From positions 1 to 15,054 of the forward strand of contig JAUSPW010000045.1 of assembly GCA_030652635.1 (NCBI GenBank): DNA of 15,054 bases, given 5' to 3'. This DNA comes from Pseudohongiella sp. GTDB taxonomy: Bacteria; Pseudomonadota; Gammaproteobacteria; Pseudomonadales; Pseudohongiellaceae. Numbering within the stretch: position 1 is the stretch's first letter; each line of letters opens with the position of its first letter. Of the stretch, positions 8,003-14,087 are shown in pieces. A model generated the notes under the pieces. It had not been told where the DNA came from and did not search any database. It saw nothing but the letters and a program-made list of their open reading frames with translations. The position numbers were made by a program, and so were the translations under genes.

Positions 8003-8011
8003 TTGTCCACA
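8003..8011 (+). promoter_or_regulatory. Imperfect DnaA box (TTGTCCACA)
   Basis: One mismatch (A to G at base 3) to TTATCCACA. Its start is 40 bp before the perfect box at 8043, close to four helical turns, so it would face the same side of the DNA. Confidence 0.45.
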
Positions 8012-8015
8012 GTCG

Positions 8016-8033
8016 AAAAAGAGGCTCTTTTTT
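8016..8033. terminator. Possible weak bidirectional hairpin after mnmE
   Basis: AAAAAGA (8016-8022) and TCTTTTT (8026-8032) form a 7-bp stem with a GGC loop, with T-runs on either strand. It lies about 65 bp downstream of the mnmE stop. The stem has only one G-C pair, so it is a poor intrinsic terminator and may simply be part of the AT-rich origin DNA. Confidence 0.25.
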
Positions 8034-8042
8034 ATAAAAAAG

Positions 8043-8051
8043 TTATACACA
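8043..8051 (+). promoter_or_regulatory. Perfect DnaA box (TTATACACA)
   Basis: Exact match to TTATNCACA. Its start is 21 bp before the next perfect box, in the same orientation. Confidence 0.7.
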
Positions 8052-8063
8052 GATAAGTGCCAT

Positions 8064-8072
8064 TTATGCACA
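8064..8072 (+). promoter_or_regulatory. Perfect DnaA box (TTATGCACA)
   Basis: Exact match to TTATNCACA, directly repeated two helical turns after the box at 8043. A degenerate copy, TTGAACACA (8086-8094, 7 of 9), begins 22 bp further on and ends next to the mnmE stop codon. Confidence 0.7.
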
Positions 8073-8095
8073 GTTTTTGATCATGTTGAACACAG

Positions 8096-9505
8096 CTACT
8101 TTCCAACACAAAAACTTGAAAAAATCTTGCCTAGTAGGTCATCTGTAGAAAACTTGCCTGTTATTTCACCTAAGTATTGATGGGCATGCCTTAAATCTTC
8201 AGCCACCAGCTCGGGTGCACTGTGTTGATCAAGCTGGATAGCGGCTTGAACCAGACACGCTCTGGCCTGAGTTAAGGCTTCAAGATGACGTCGCCTGGCA
8301 ATGAAACCACCCTCTCTGGTAGCCTGAAAGCCCATACAATCTTTTAGATACTGCTTTAACAGCTCTATTCCAGATGATTGTTTGGCAGATATTCTGATGA
8401 TAGTAGGGTCTGAGGGTTTGAGTGCTGGAATGCAGACACAATCTTCGCCGGTAAGATCAGCTTTATTTTGAATAATAGTAACTCTTGATATATCAACGCA
8501 AAGGCCTAACTCTCCGAATCCAGGAGCAGATAGGTAATCAGTCAAATTTGTTTGATCTACTTTTTCTTTGCTTGAATCTATCATCAACAGGACACGGTCA
8601 GCGTTTTTGACAGCTAGCAACGCTCTTCTAATACCTTCCTGTTCGACTATATCTGTGCTGAGTCTTAAGCCCGCCGTATCAGTGATGTGTAAAGGCATAC
8701 CGTCCAAGTTGATTTGCTCACTGAGGATGTCGCGAGTTGTTCCTTCAATCTCAGTGACAATTGCAGAGTCTTTGCCGGCAAGTGCGTTGAGTAGGCTGGA
8801 TTTACCCGCATTTGGTTTACCAGCTATGACGACAGACATGCCTTCCTTGATTAAAGCACCCTGCTTAGCCTGAGCGAGGATGTTGTCCAATTGCTCTGTA
8901 ATATTAGCGAGCTTTTCAGAAATACGACCTTCGCTCAGAAAGTCTATTTCTTCATCTGTGAAGTCTATCGCTGCTTCAAGATAGACTCTGAGTTGAACTA
9001 TAGAAACCGCTAGGTTATCAATAAGACGAGAGAACTCTCCTTGCAGTGTGCGTATAGCGCTTCTTGCCGCTTCTCTAGAACTGCTATCGATCAGATCGGC
9101 AATAGCCTCTGCTTGAGTCAAGTCGATTTTGTCATTTAGAAATGCTCTCTCGGTGAACTCCCCTGGCCTGGCTATACGTGCTCCTGCCGCCATGACAGCC
9201 TGCAAGAGGCTATCGAGAACAAAGTATCCACCATGACCCTGTAACTCCAATACATCTTCACCAGTGAAAGAATGAGGGCCTGGGAAATACAGCGCGATGC
9301 CTTGGTCAATAATTTCAGAAGTTGTTCCGAAAAAAGGACAGTAATGTGCGTAGCGAGGTTTTGGCTTAAAGCGAAGTATTTTCTGAGCTATCAGGGCCGA
9401 TATCGGCCCTGATATTCGTATGATACCCACGCCGCTTCTACCCGGCGGTGTGGTGATTGCGCAGATCGTATCCGTATCGGATGCTGTCAGCGTAAGTGTA
9501 GACAT
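8096..9505 (-). CDS. mnmE: tRNA modification GTPase MnmE (TrmE)
   Basis: GTPase partner of MnmG in wobble-uridine modification. Dimerisation of its G domain on GTP drives the reaction, and the N-terminal domain binds the folate cofactor. The product is 469 residues (E. coli 454), with a few extra N-terminal residues before TPPGRSGVGIIRISG. G-domain motifs are G1 GKPNAGKS (229-236), G2 GTTRD (255-259), G3 DTAGL (276-280) and G4 NKAD (347-350). The C-terminus is FCVGK, giving the conserved Cys-x-Gly-Lys with Cys466. The start lies 8 bp after the yidC stop without an obvious ribosome binding site, which suggests coupling to yidC. It is the last gene of the rpmH-rnpA-yidD-yidC-mnmE run and is read toward the mnmG-mnmE gap. 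Confidence 0.98.
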   Translation of the reverse strand: MSTLTLTASDTDTICAITTPPGRSGVGIIRISGPISALIAQKILRFKPKPRYAHYCPFFGTTSEIIDQGIALYFPGPHSFTGEDVLELQGHGGYFVLDSLLQAVMAAGARIARPGEFTERAFLNDKIDLTQAEAIADLIDSSSREAARSAIRTLQGEFSRLIDNLAVSIVQLRVYLEAAIDFTDEEIDFLSEGRISEKLANITEQLDNILAQAKQGALIKEGMSVVIAGKPNAGKSSLLNALAGKDSAIVTEIEGTTRDILSEQINLDGMPLHITDTAGLRLSTDIVEQEGIRRALLAVKNADRVLLMIDSSKEKVDQTNLTDYLSAPGFGELGLCVDISRVTIIQNKADLTGEDCVCIPALKPSDPTIIRISAKQSSGIELLKQYLKDCMGFQATREGGFIARRRHLEALTQARACLVQAAIQLDQHSAPELVAEDLRHAHQYLGEITGKFSTDDLLGKIFSSFCVGK

Positions 9506-9513
9506 AGAGGTAA

Positions 9514-11202
9514 TCAGCTCTTGGCTGCTTCCTTTGCGGCGTATTCAGCATCGATATTTCGAGTGATATACCACTGTTGTGCAATACCAAGAACGCTGTT
9601 GGCCAGCCAGTAAAGTACCAGACCTGCCGGGAACCAAAGGAAGAACACGGTCATTACAACGGGCATGAACTTCATGATTTTGGCTTGCATTGGATCTTGC
9701 GGTGTAGGGTTCAGCATGAACTGAACATACATTGATGCACCCATAAGCAGTGGTAAAACGAAGTAGGGGTCCATAACGGACAAGTCGTTTATCCAAAGTA
9801 ACCATGGCGCATGTCGAAGTTCGACACTTTCAAGAAGTACCCAATACAAGGCAATGAATACAGGCATTTGCACTAACATCGGAAGGCAGCCGCCAAACGG
9901 ATTTATCTTCTCTTTTTTGTATAACTCCATAGTGGCTTTCTGGAGCTTCATCTTATCGTCGCCATATCGCTCTTTCAGTTGATTCATTTTAGGCATAACA
10001 CGACGCATGTTTGCCATGGAGCGATAACTGGTTGCTGATAACTTGAAGAAAACACCTTTTACCAAGACGGTAAGTAGCAGGATAGACCAACCATAATTCC
10101 CAACAAAATCATTAATTTGAGTCAATAGCCAGTAGATTGGAGATGCAACAAACCATAACCAGCCATAGTCGATGGTTCTATCCAACCAAGGGGCAATTTC
10201 TTTTAATCGATACTGATCCTTAGGCCCAGCATAAAAACCTATTTCTTGTGAGGCACTTGTTCCTGGCGCCACGGTAAATTCAGACGTAGTAAAACCCCCG
10301 ATGTACTCGTTGAGGTTATTGCGGCGGAAAGAGAATGAATTCCTGGTCGTCGATGGTGGAACAAACACAGAGATAAAATAGTGTTGGCTTAGAGCGACCC
10401 ATCCCCCATCCATATCATGAGAGGGAGCAGTGTCACCGATATCAGCAAACGGTATTTTTATATAGTTGTCGTTTGGCGAGGTTGTGGAAAACCCGAGAAA
10501 ACTGGCCATGCCAAAACCACTGGCCTGGGTAGGATCACCGTAAGTACCACGTTTTATTTGGCCAAATAAATTCGCACTCCACGGAGCATCCGTATTGTTA
10601 TTTACGTTGTAGCTGATATTAATCAGATAATCACTGCGCTGGAAACTGAAACGTTTGATTACCGTTACGCCGGTGTTGTCTGTGTAGCTTAGATCTACTT
10701 GCAGTAGATTTTGGCCATCAACCATTTCAAAAGTTGTAGAAGTGGCCGTGTACAGTGGCCGTTGAGCACTGTCTATACCGTTTCTGCCAATAAGACCACT
10801 TTGAGCAACGTAAGTGCGGTTGACAGAGTTTTCCAGCAGAACAAACGGCTCATCTGCGTTTTCCAGACGTGTAAGGTGATCAGGTAGAGATACAAAAACA
10901 ATGTCTCCGCCAGAACGATCAATCGTGACATTAAGAACATCGGTTCTCACGCTAACCAAGGTGCTGCCATCGCTTATCGAGGATTCTGCAATAGATGATC
11001 CAGGGGCATTTACAACAGGAATATCCTGCAGGGTTGTTGTGGCAATGTTTGTTGCAGGGATGTCACTAGTAGACTCAAGCGTGGGGACAGCTAGAGTTGC
11101 AGAAACGGGTGTAACTGGAGGATAGTCTTCTTGCCATGCAAGCAACAATAGGTAACTTACGACAGCCAGAGCAGCCAAAATTGTGTACTTGATATAGTCC
11201 AT
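9514..11202 (-). CDS. yidC: Membrane protein insertase YidC
   Basis: Oxa1/Alb3-family insertase of the inner membrane, working alone or with SecYEG. Classic clients include ATP synthase subunits a and c, encoded a few kilobases away. The product is 562 residues (E. coli 548). TM1 is at about 5-22. The periplasmic P1 domain of Gram-negative YidC spans about 80-340 after a Thr/Ser/Pro-rich linker. The core has helices near 345-362, 368-387, 440-460, 478-496 and 510-535. The charged residue of the insertion groove appears to be Lys382 (VLVKGVFF) where E. coli has Arg366. The cytoplasmic hairpin with MANMRRVMPKMNQLKERYGDD and the NPFGGCLPMLVQMPVF segment are typical. It follows yidD by 9 bp. Confidence 0.97.
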   Translation of the reverse strand: MDYIKYTILAALAVVSYLLLLAWQEDYPPVTPVSATLAVPTLESTSDIPATNIATTTLQDIPVVNAPGSSIAESSISDGSTLVSVRTDVLNVTIDRSGGDIVFVSLPDHLTRLENADEPFVLLENSVNRTYVAQSGLIGRNGIDSAQRPLYTATSTTFEMVDGQNLLQVDLSYTDNTGVTVIKRFSFQRSDYLINISYNVNNNTDAPWSANLFGQIKRGTYGDPTQASGFGMASFLGFSTTSPNDNYIKIPFADIGDTAPSHDMDGGWVALSQHYFISVFVPPSTTRNSFSFRRNNLNEYIGGFTTSEFTVAPGTSASQEIGFYAGPKDQYRLKEIAPWLDRTIDYGWLWFVASPIYWLLTQINDFVGNYGWSILLLTVLVKGVFFKLSATSYRSMANMRRVMPKMNQLKERYGDDKMKLQKATMELYKKEKINPFGGCLPMLVQMPVFIALYWVLLESVELRHAPWLLWINDLSVMDPYFVLPLLMGASMYVQFMLNPTPQDPMQAKIMKFMPVVMTVFFLWFPAGLVLYWLANSVLGIAQQWYITRNIDAEYAAKEAAKS

Positions 11203-11211
11203 GTGCAGTTA

Positions 11212-11469
11212 CTACTTTTGGTTTATCGACGTTTCTACGTCAGAGTGGATTTGACTGCCTGGCACTGGATCAAATCCTCCTTCATGCCAAGGGTGACAGC
11301 GAAGAATTCTTTTTCCACCAAGACAGCAGCCCTTTAATACGCCATGTAGCTCAATAGCTTCTTGAGTATAATGCGAGCACGAGGGGAAAAAGCGGCATTG
11401 ATTGCCAATTAACAGACTCAGAGTGAGCTGGTATAAAGAAATTGTCTTGATCGCAAATTTGGCCAGCAT
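11212..11469 (-). CDS. yidD: Membrane protein insertion efficiency factor YidD
   Basis: Small membrane-associated protein reported in E. coli to improve insertion of YidC/Sec substrates. The product is 85 residues, the usual length. It begins with an amphipathic N-terminus and then shows the family's cysteine-rich core: CRFFPSCSHYTQEAI (26-40), GCCLGGKRILRCHPW and GGFDPVP. The start ATG is supported by AGGTAAG upstream. It lies 13 bp after rnpA and 9 bp before yidC, the standard rpmH-rnpA-yidD-yidC order, so co-transcription is likely. Confidence 0.96.
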   Translation of the reverse strand: MLAKFAIKTISLYQLTLSLLIGNQCRFFPSCSHYTQEAIELHGVLKGCCLGGKRILRCHPWHEGGFDPVPGSQIHSDVETSINQK

Positions 11470-11482
11470 GTTGACTTACCTG

Positions 11483-11854
11483 TTATCTAGCAGTCAGGCG
11501 CTTACGTCGTCGGATAAGATCTTGCCATAATTTTTCGACTAATGTGGCAAACGCCTTATTGTCCAAAACATCTGCTCCAGACCGAGCCAGAATAACGATA
11601 TCCAGTTCAATGAGCAATTGTTGATGCAATCGAAAAGACTCTCGTAAGAGTCGTTTTACTCTGTTGCGTTGGACAGCTTGTCGAATATGTTTTTTTGCAA
11701 TAACCAAACCCAATCGCGGAGTCTCATAACCACTGGAAGTGGCAAGAATCAACAATTGGGGACTGGATACTTTAAATTCGGCCTTCCCAAAAACTGCCTT
11801 GTAGTCTGAGGCAGTCAGAAGCCGCAGTTTCCGGCCAAAGCTTTGATCGGTCAC
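11483..11854 (-). CDS. rnpA: Ribonuclease P protein component
   Basis: Protein subunit of RNase P, which helps the catalytic RNA remove 5' leaders from tRNA precursors. The product is 123 residues (E. coli 119). It opens with GRKLRLLTASDYKAVF and carries the RNA-binding signature RNRVKRLLRESFR at 63-75, preceded by RLGLVIAKK. The start is GTG at 11852-11854. No ribosome binding site is visible in the 19-bp gap after rpmH; CTCCTT stands on the coding strand instead. Translation is therefore probably coupled to rpmH. Basic C-terminus RRRKRLTAR. Identification is secure; the start is the only plausible one by family length. Confidence 0.96.
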   Translation of the reverse strand: MTDQSFGRKLRLLTASDYKAVFGKAEFKVSSPQLLILATSSGYETPRLGLVIAKKHIRQAVQRNRVKRLLRESFRLHQQLLIELDIVILARSGADVLDNKAFATLVEKLWQDLIRRRKRLTAR

Positions 11855-11873
11855 TGGCGACTTTAAGGAGCTA

Positions 11874-12008
11874 TCAGGCGGTCAGCTTTGCACGACCGCG
11901 CGAACGACGACGCTTGATCACTAAACGACCGCCACGTGTTGCCATGCGGGCACGGAATCCATGAGTTCGTGCACGCTTGATCAAGCTGGGCTGAAAGGTT
12001 CTTTTCAT
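11874..12008 (-). CDS. rpmH: 50S ribosomal protein L34
   Basis: Small, very basic protein of the large ribosomal subunit. The product is 44 residues: it begins MKRTFQPSLIKRARTHGFR and ends RGRAKLTA, matching the near-invariant family pattern. An upstream in-frame start at 12065 would add 19 residues that no L34 has, so the ATG at 12006-12008 is used. The region before it holds only TTTGGA as a weak ribosome binding site. It heads the rpmH-rnpA-yidD-yidC-mnmE run and is transcribed divergently from dnaA. I could not find a clean -35/-10 pair for it. Confidence 0.97.
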   Translation of the reverse strand: MKRTFQPSLIKRARTHGFRARMATRGGRLVIKRRRSRGRAKLTA

Positions 12009-12222
12009 AATAACTGTCCAAAGTGAAACGTATATTGTTGAAACTTTATTTTCCGCAACCAACAAAATCTATTGTGTTGATCTATATGGCAGAAAATTCA
12101 AGGAGCGCGAATTCTAGATGGTTTGGTCGGGTTATGCAAGGATTCAAAGAGTCTTTTGAGTGTGATCGTAAGCTTTAAAGTCACCCGGAAACATAAATTT
12201 AATATACCTGTTTAGTAACAAG

Positions 12223-12231
12223 TTATGCACA
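12223..12231 (+). promoter_or_regulatory. Perfect DnaA box (TTATGCACA)
   Basis: Exact match to TTATNCACA, facing dnaA. It stands upstream of the AT-rich block and points toward the inverted box at 12296. Confidence 0.7.
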
Positions 12232-12295
12232 GCTTATTCAGTTTCAAAGCAAGAGCAACATCGCTAAAACTATCATTGAATTCTATCGGAAAATC

Positions 12296-12304
12296 TGTGC
12301 ATAA
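12296..12304 (-). promoter_or_regulatory. Perfect DnaA box (TTATGCACA on the minus strand)
   Basis: Exact match, identical in sequence to the 12223 box but inverted. It touches the left edge of the AT-rich block 12301-12360. Confidence 0.7.
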
Positions 12305-12349
12305 GTATTTTAACTAATTGTAATATATATAAAAAAATCAAGTCAAAGT

Positions 12350-12358
12350 TGCTATAAA
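12350..12358 (+). promoter_or_regulatory. Possible upstream dnaA promoter (extended -10)
   Basis: TGCTATAAA is an extended -10 pattern (TGn before TATAAA, 5 of 6 to TATAAT). No -35 hexamer is convincing. If used, transcription would start near 12365, just before the DnaA box at 12373, leaving that box between two promoters as in E. coli dnaA. Confidence 0.3.
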
Positions 12359-12372
12359 AAAATGTGATTCTG

Positions 12373-12381
12373 TGTGGATAA
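12373..12381 (-). promoter_or_regulatory. Perfect DnaA box (TTATCCACA on the minus strand) overlapping the dnaA promoter
   Basis: Exact match to the strongest DnaA box form. It covers the proposed -35 hexamer of dnaA (12375-12380), so bound DnaA would be expected to block RNA polymerase. Confidence 0.75.
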
Positions 12382-12403
12382 GTCAGTGCACCCACGTTAT
12401 GAT
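12375..12403 (+). promoter_or_regulatory. Probable dnaA promoter
   Basis: A -35 box TGGATA (12375-12380, 4 of 6) and a -10 box TATGAT (12398-12403, 5 of 6) are separated by exactly 17 bp. The transcription start would be near 12410, leaving a leader of about 53 nt before the GTG of dnaA. The -35 lies inside a perfect DnaA box, which suggests autorepression. Confidence 0.6.
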
Positions 12404-12462
12404 CTTTTCTCATTCAACTAAGTTCGTCTTAATAATAAAAGACTACAGGGCAGTGTAAAGTC

Positions 12463-13992
12463 GTGCTTTTGGCTAATTGGCAACGGTGTGTTGATCACCT
12501 GAGGGAAGAGTTACCCTCACAGCAATTCAATACTTGGATTCGACCTTTGCAAGCAGAATTTTCTGCAGAGGGCTTGACCTTGTTCGCTCCAAACAGATTT
12601 GTTCAGGATTGGGTAAAGGACAAATTCTACTCAAGAATTTGCGAGCTTGTTCAGCGACAAGCCGGCGGAGAGTCGTTTGACGTGTTTCTAGAGGTAGGAA
12701 AGAAACAAGTTGAGGAGGCAGCACCGCAGAAAAACCAGAGTGCTAGCCCCCAACCTCTTGCACCGGAGGCTAGAGTAGCGCCCGATCAGGTAGATCAACC
12801 ATTGTCGATTAAACGATTGGATGGAGATGCCTTAAGGCCCCCTTATTCATTTACTGAAAAAGACACTCGCTCCCATGAAGGCACGGACTCGATGCCACAA
12901 TCAGTACCGTCGTCCTCAAGGCGCGGTAATGCCCGCAGTATGGAACTTATCATAGAAGGAAAGCTTCGCCACAAAGGATCGCTCAATCCTGAGAATACCT
13001 TTGACAATTTTATAGAAGGAAAATCAAACCAACTTGCAAGAGCTGCAGCAATCCAGGTTGCTGATAATCCTGGCGGGGCATATAACCCCTTGTTTATATA
13101 TGGTGGCGTTGGTTTAGGTAAAACGCACTTGATGCATGCGATAGGAAATCACATGCTCGCCAGAAAGCCCAATGCCAGAGTTGTTTACTTGCACTCTGAA
13201 ACCTTTGTAGCGACGATGGTCACCGCCCTGCAGCTGAATGCTATAAATGAATTTAAGAGATACTATCGCTCCGTTGATGCACTTTTGATCGATGATATTC
13301 AATTTTTCGCAGGTAAAGAGCGCTCTCAGGAAGAGTTTTTCCACACGTTTAATGCCTTGCTGGAGGGTGGACAGCAGATTATTCTGACAAGCGACAAGTA
13401 TCATAAAGAAATCAATGGGTTGGAAGAGAGGCTCAAGTCAAGGTTCGGTTGGGGACTTAGTGTTGCAGTGGAGCCACCGGAATTAGAGACACGCGCGGCT
13501 ATCCTGATAAACAAAGCGGCACAGAGTAATATAGACCTACCTGGTGATGCTGCCATGTTTATAGCGCAACGATTGCGGTCCCATGTCAGGGAGTTAGAGG
13601 GCGCTTTAAAGAAAGTTATTATTCATGCGAATTTCGTAGGCAAGCGAATTGATCTTGATTTGGTAAGAGAGGCTCTTAGGGACCTGTTTGCTATACACGA
13701 AAAGTTGGTTTCCATTGATAATATTCAAAGAACAGTAGCGGAGTACTATAAGATAAAGATGGCTGATATGCTGTCGAAACGAAGGAATAGATCTGTAGCA
13801 AGACCTCGACAAGTTGCTATGTCTTTAGCAAAAGAGCTGACTAATCATAGTTTGCCAGAAATAGGTGATGCGTTTGGCGGTAGGGACCACACCACCGTGT
13901 TGCATGCGTGCAAGCAGATTAAGAAGCTCAGGGGTATCTCGCAGGATCTGGCAGAGGACTATAATAACTTGTTGAGAGCGCTGGCAACCTGA
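12463..13992 (+). CDS. dnaA: Chromosomal replication initiator protein DnaA
   Basis: AAA+ ATPase that binds DnaA boxes, opens the origin and helps load the DnaB helicase. The product is 509 residues (E. coli 467); the extra length is in the variable linker. Domain I is about 1-85 (WQRCVDHLREELPSQQFNTWIRP). The low-complexity domain II is about 85-170. Domain III has Walker A GGVGLGKT (214-221), Walker B LLIDDIQ (274-280), and the conserved LEERLKSRFGWGL. The domain IV helix-turn-helix carries the signature GGRDHTTVLHACKQI (472-486). The GTG start places Trp6 exactly as in pseudomonad DnaA. Its ribosome binding site is weak, with AGGG 12 nt upstream. It begins a new plus-strand transcription unit with dnaN. 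Confidence 0.98.
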   Translation: MLLANWQRCVDHLREELPSQQFNTWIRPLQAEFSAEGLTLFAPNRFVQDWVKDKFYSRICELVQRQAGGESFDVFLEVGKKQVEEAAPQKNQSASPQPLAPEARVAPDQVDQPLSIKRLDGDALRPPYSFTEKDTRSHEGTDSMPQSVPSSSRRGNARSMELIIEGKLRHKGSLNPENTFDNFIEGKSNQLARAAAIQVADNPGGAYNPLFIYGGVGLGKTHLMHAIGNHMLARKPNARVVYLHSETFVATMVTALQLNAINEFKRYYRSVDALLIDDIQFFAGKERSQEEFFHTFNALLEGGQQIILTSDKYHKEINGLEERLKSRFGWGLSVAVEPPELETRAAILINKAAQSNIDLPGDAAMFIAQRLRSHVRELEGALKKVIIHANFVGKRIDLDLVREALRDLFAIHEKLVSIDNIQRTVAEYYKIKMADMLSKRRNRSVARPRQVAMSLAKELTNHSLPEIGDAFGGRDHTTVLHACKQIKKLRGISQDLAEDYNNLLRALAT

Positions 13993-14052
13993 TGTTGTTA
14001 TGACATGATGTCGCTCCAATTGGGGATCGGTGCGCTTTAGCTACCGGTTGTG

Positions 14053-14076
14053 TTCAATTTAGTATTGAATTTTTTT
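14053..14076 (+). terminator. Hairpin plus T-run between dnaA and dnaN (possible attenuator)
   Basis: TTCAAT (14053-14058) and ATTGAA (14064-14069) form a 6-bp stem with a 5-base loop, followed by seven T residues (14070-14076). It ends 11 bases before the dnaN ATG. The shape is that of an intrinsic terminator, but the stem has one G-C pair, so termination would be weak or partial. Confidence 0.3.
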
Positions 14077-14087
14077 GAGATCGAACT

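Larger units (their letters stand above)
7692..8095. other. Candidate replication origin between mnmG and mnmE (AT-rich gap with DnaA boxes)
   Basis: This 404-bp gene-free gap lies between the start of mnmG and the stop of mnmE. The stretch 7801-7920 has only 22 G or C in 120 bases (about 18%), a good duplex-unwinding candidate. To its right are two perfect DnaA boxes (8043-8051, 8064-8072) and several one-mismatch boxes. E. coli oriC is arranged the same way: mnmG, AT-rich repeats, then DnaA boxes. The gene order mnmG-gap-mnmE-yidC-yidD-rnpA-rpmH-dnaA matches the Vibrio chromosome I origin region, except that mioC is missing. Open reading frames here (7829-8071 minus, 7977-8180 plus) show no protein-like features. 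Origin function is inferred, not shown. Confidence 0.6.
12009..12462. other. rpmH-dnaA intergenic region: second origin-like cluster of DnaA boxes
   Basis: This 454-bp divergent gap holds three perfect DnaA boxes: 12223-12231 (+), 12296-12304 (-) and 12373-12381 (-). They begin 73 and 77 bp apart. Between the second and third is a very AT-rich block; 12301-12360 has 9 G or C in 60 bases (15%). In pseudomonads the replication origin lies in this interval, so an origin is possible. The boxes may instead serve mainly dnaA autoregulation. The part near rpmH (12066-12200) shows nothing further that I recognise, although the rpmH promoter must be there. Confidence 0.5.

Noticed and set aside
7829..8071. 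80-codon minus-strand reading frame in the mnmG-mnmE gap
   Set aside because: Composition simply reflects AT-rich DNA (many Phe, Ile, Tyr, Ser), there is no ribosome binding site, and it crosses the DnaA boxes. No family resemblance.
7977..8180. 67-codon plus-strand reading frame overlapping the end of mnmE
   Set aside because: It runs through the DnaA-box array and then antisense to mnmE, with no protein-like features or start signal.
12015..12030. parS-like sequence TGTCCAAAGTGAAACG upstream of rpmH
   Set aside because: Only 11 of 16 bases match the canonical parS palindrome, and the left half is poor. I saw no better parS candidate by eye; a motif scan of the window and its flanks would settle it.
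12009..12120. Promoter for rpmH
   Set aside because: One must exist, but no pair of hexamers at 16-18 bp spacing stood out from several 4-of-6 matches, so I do not place it.
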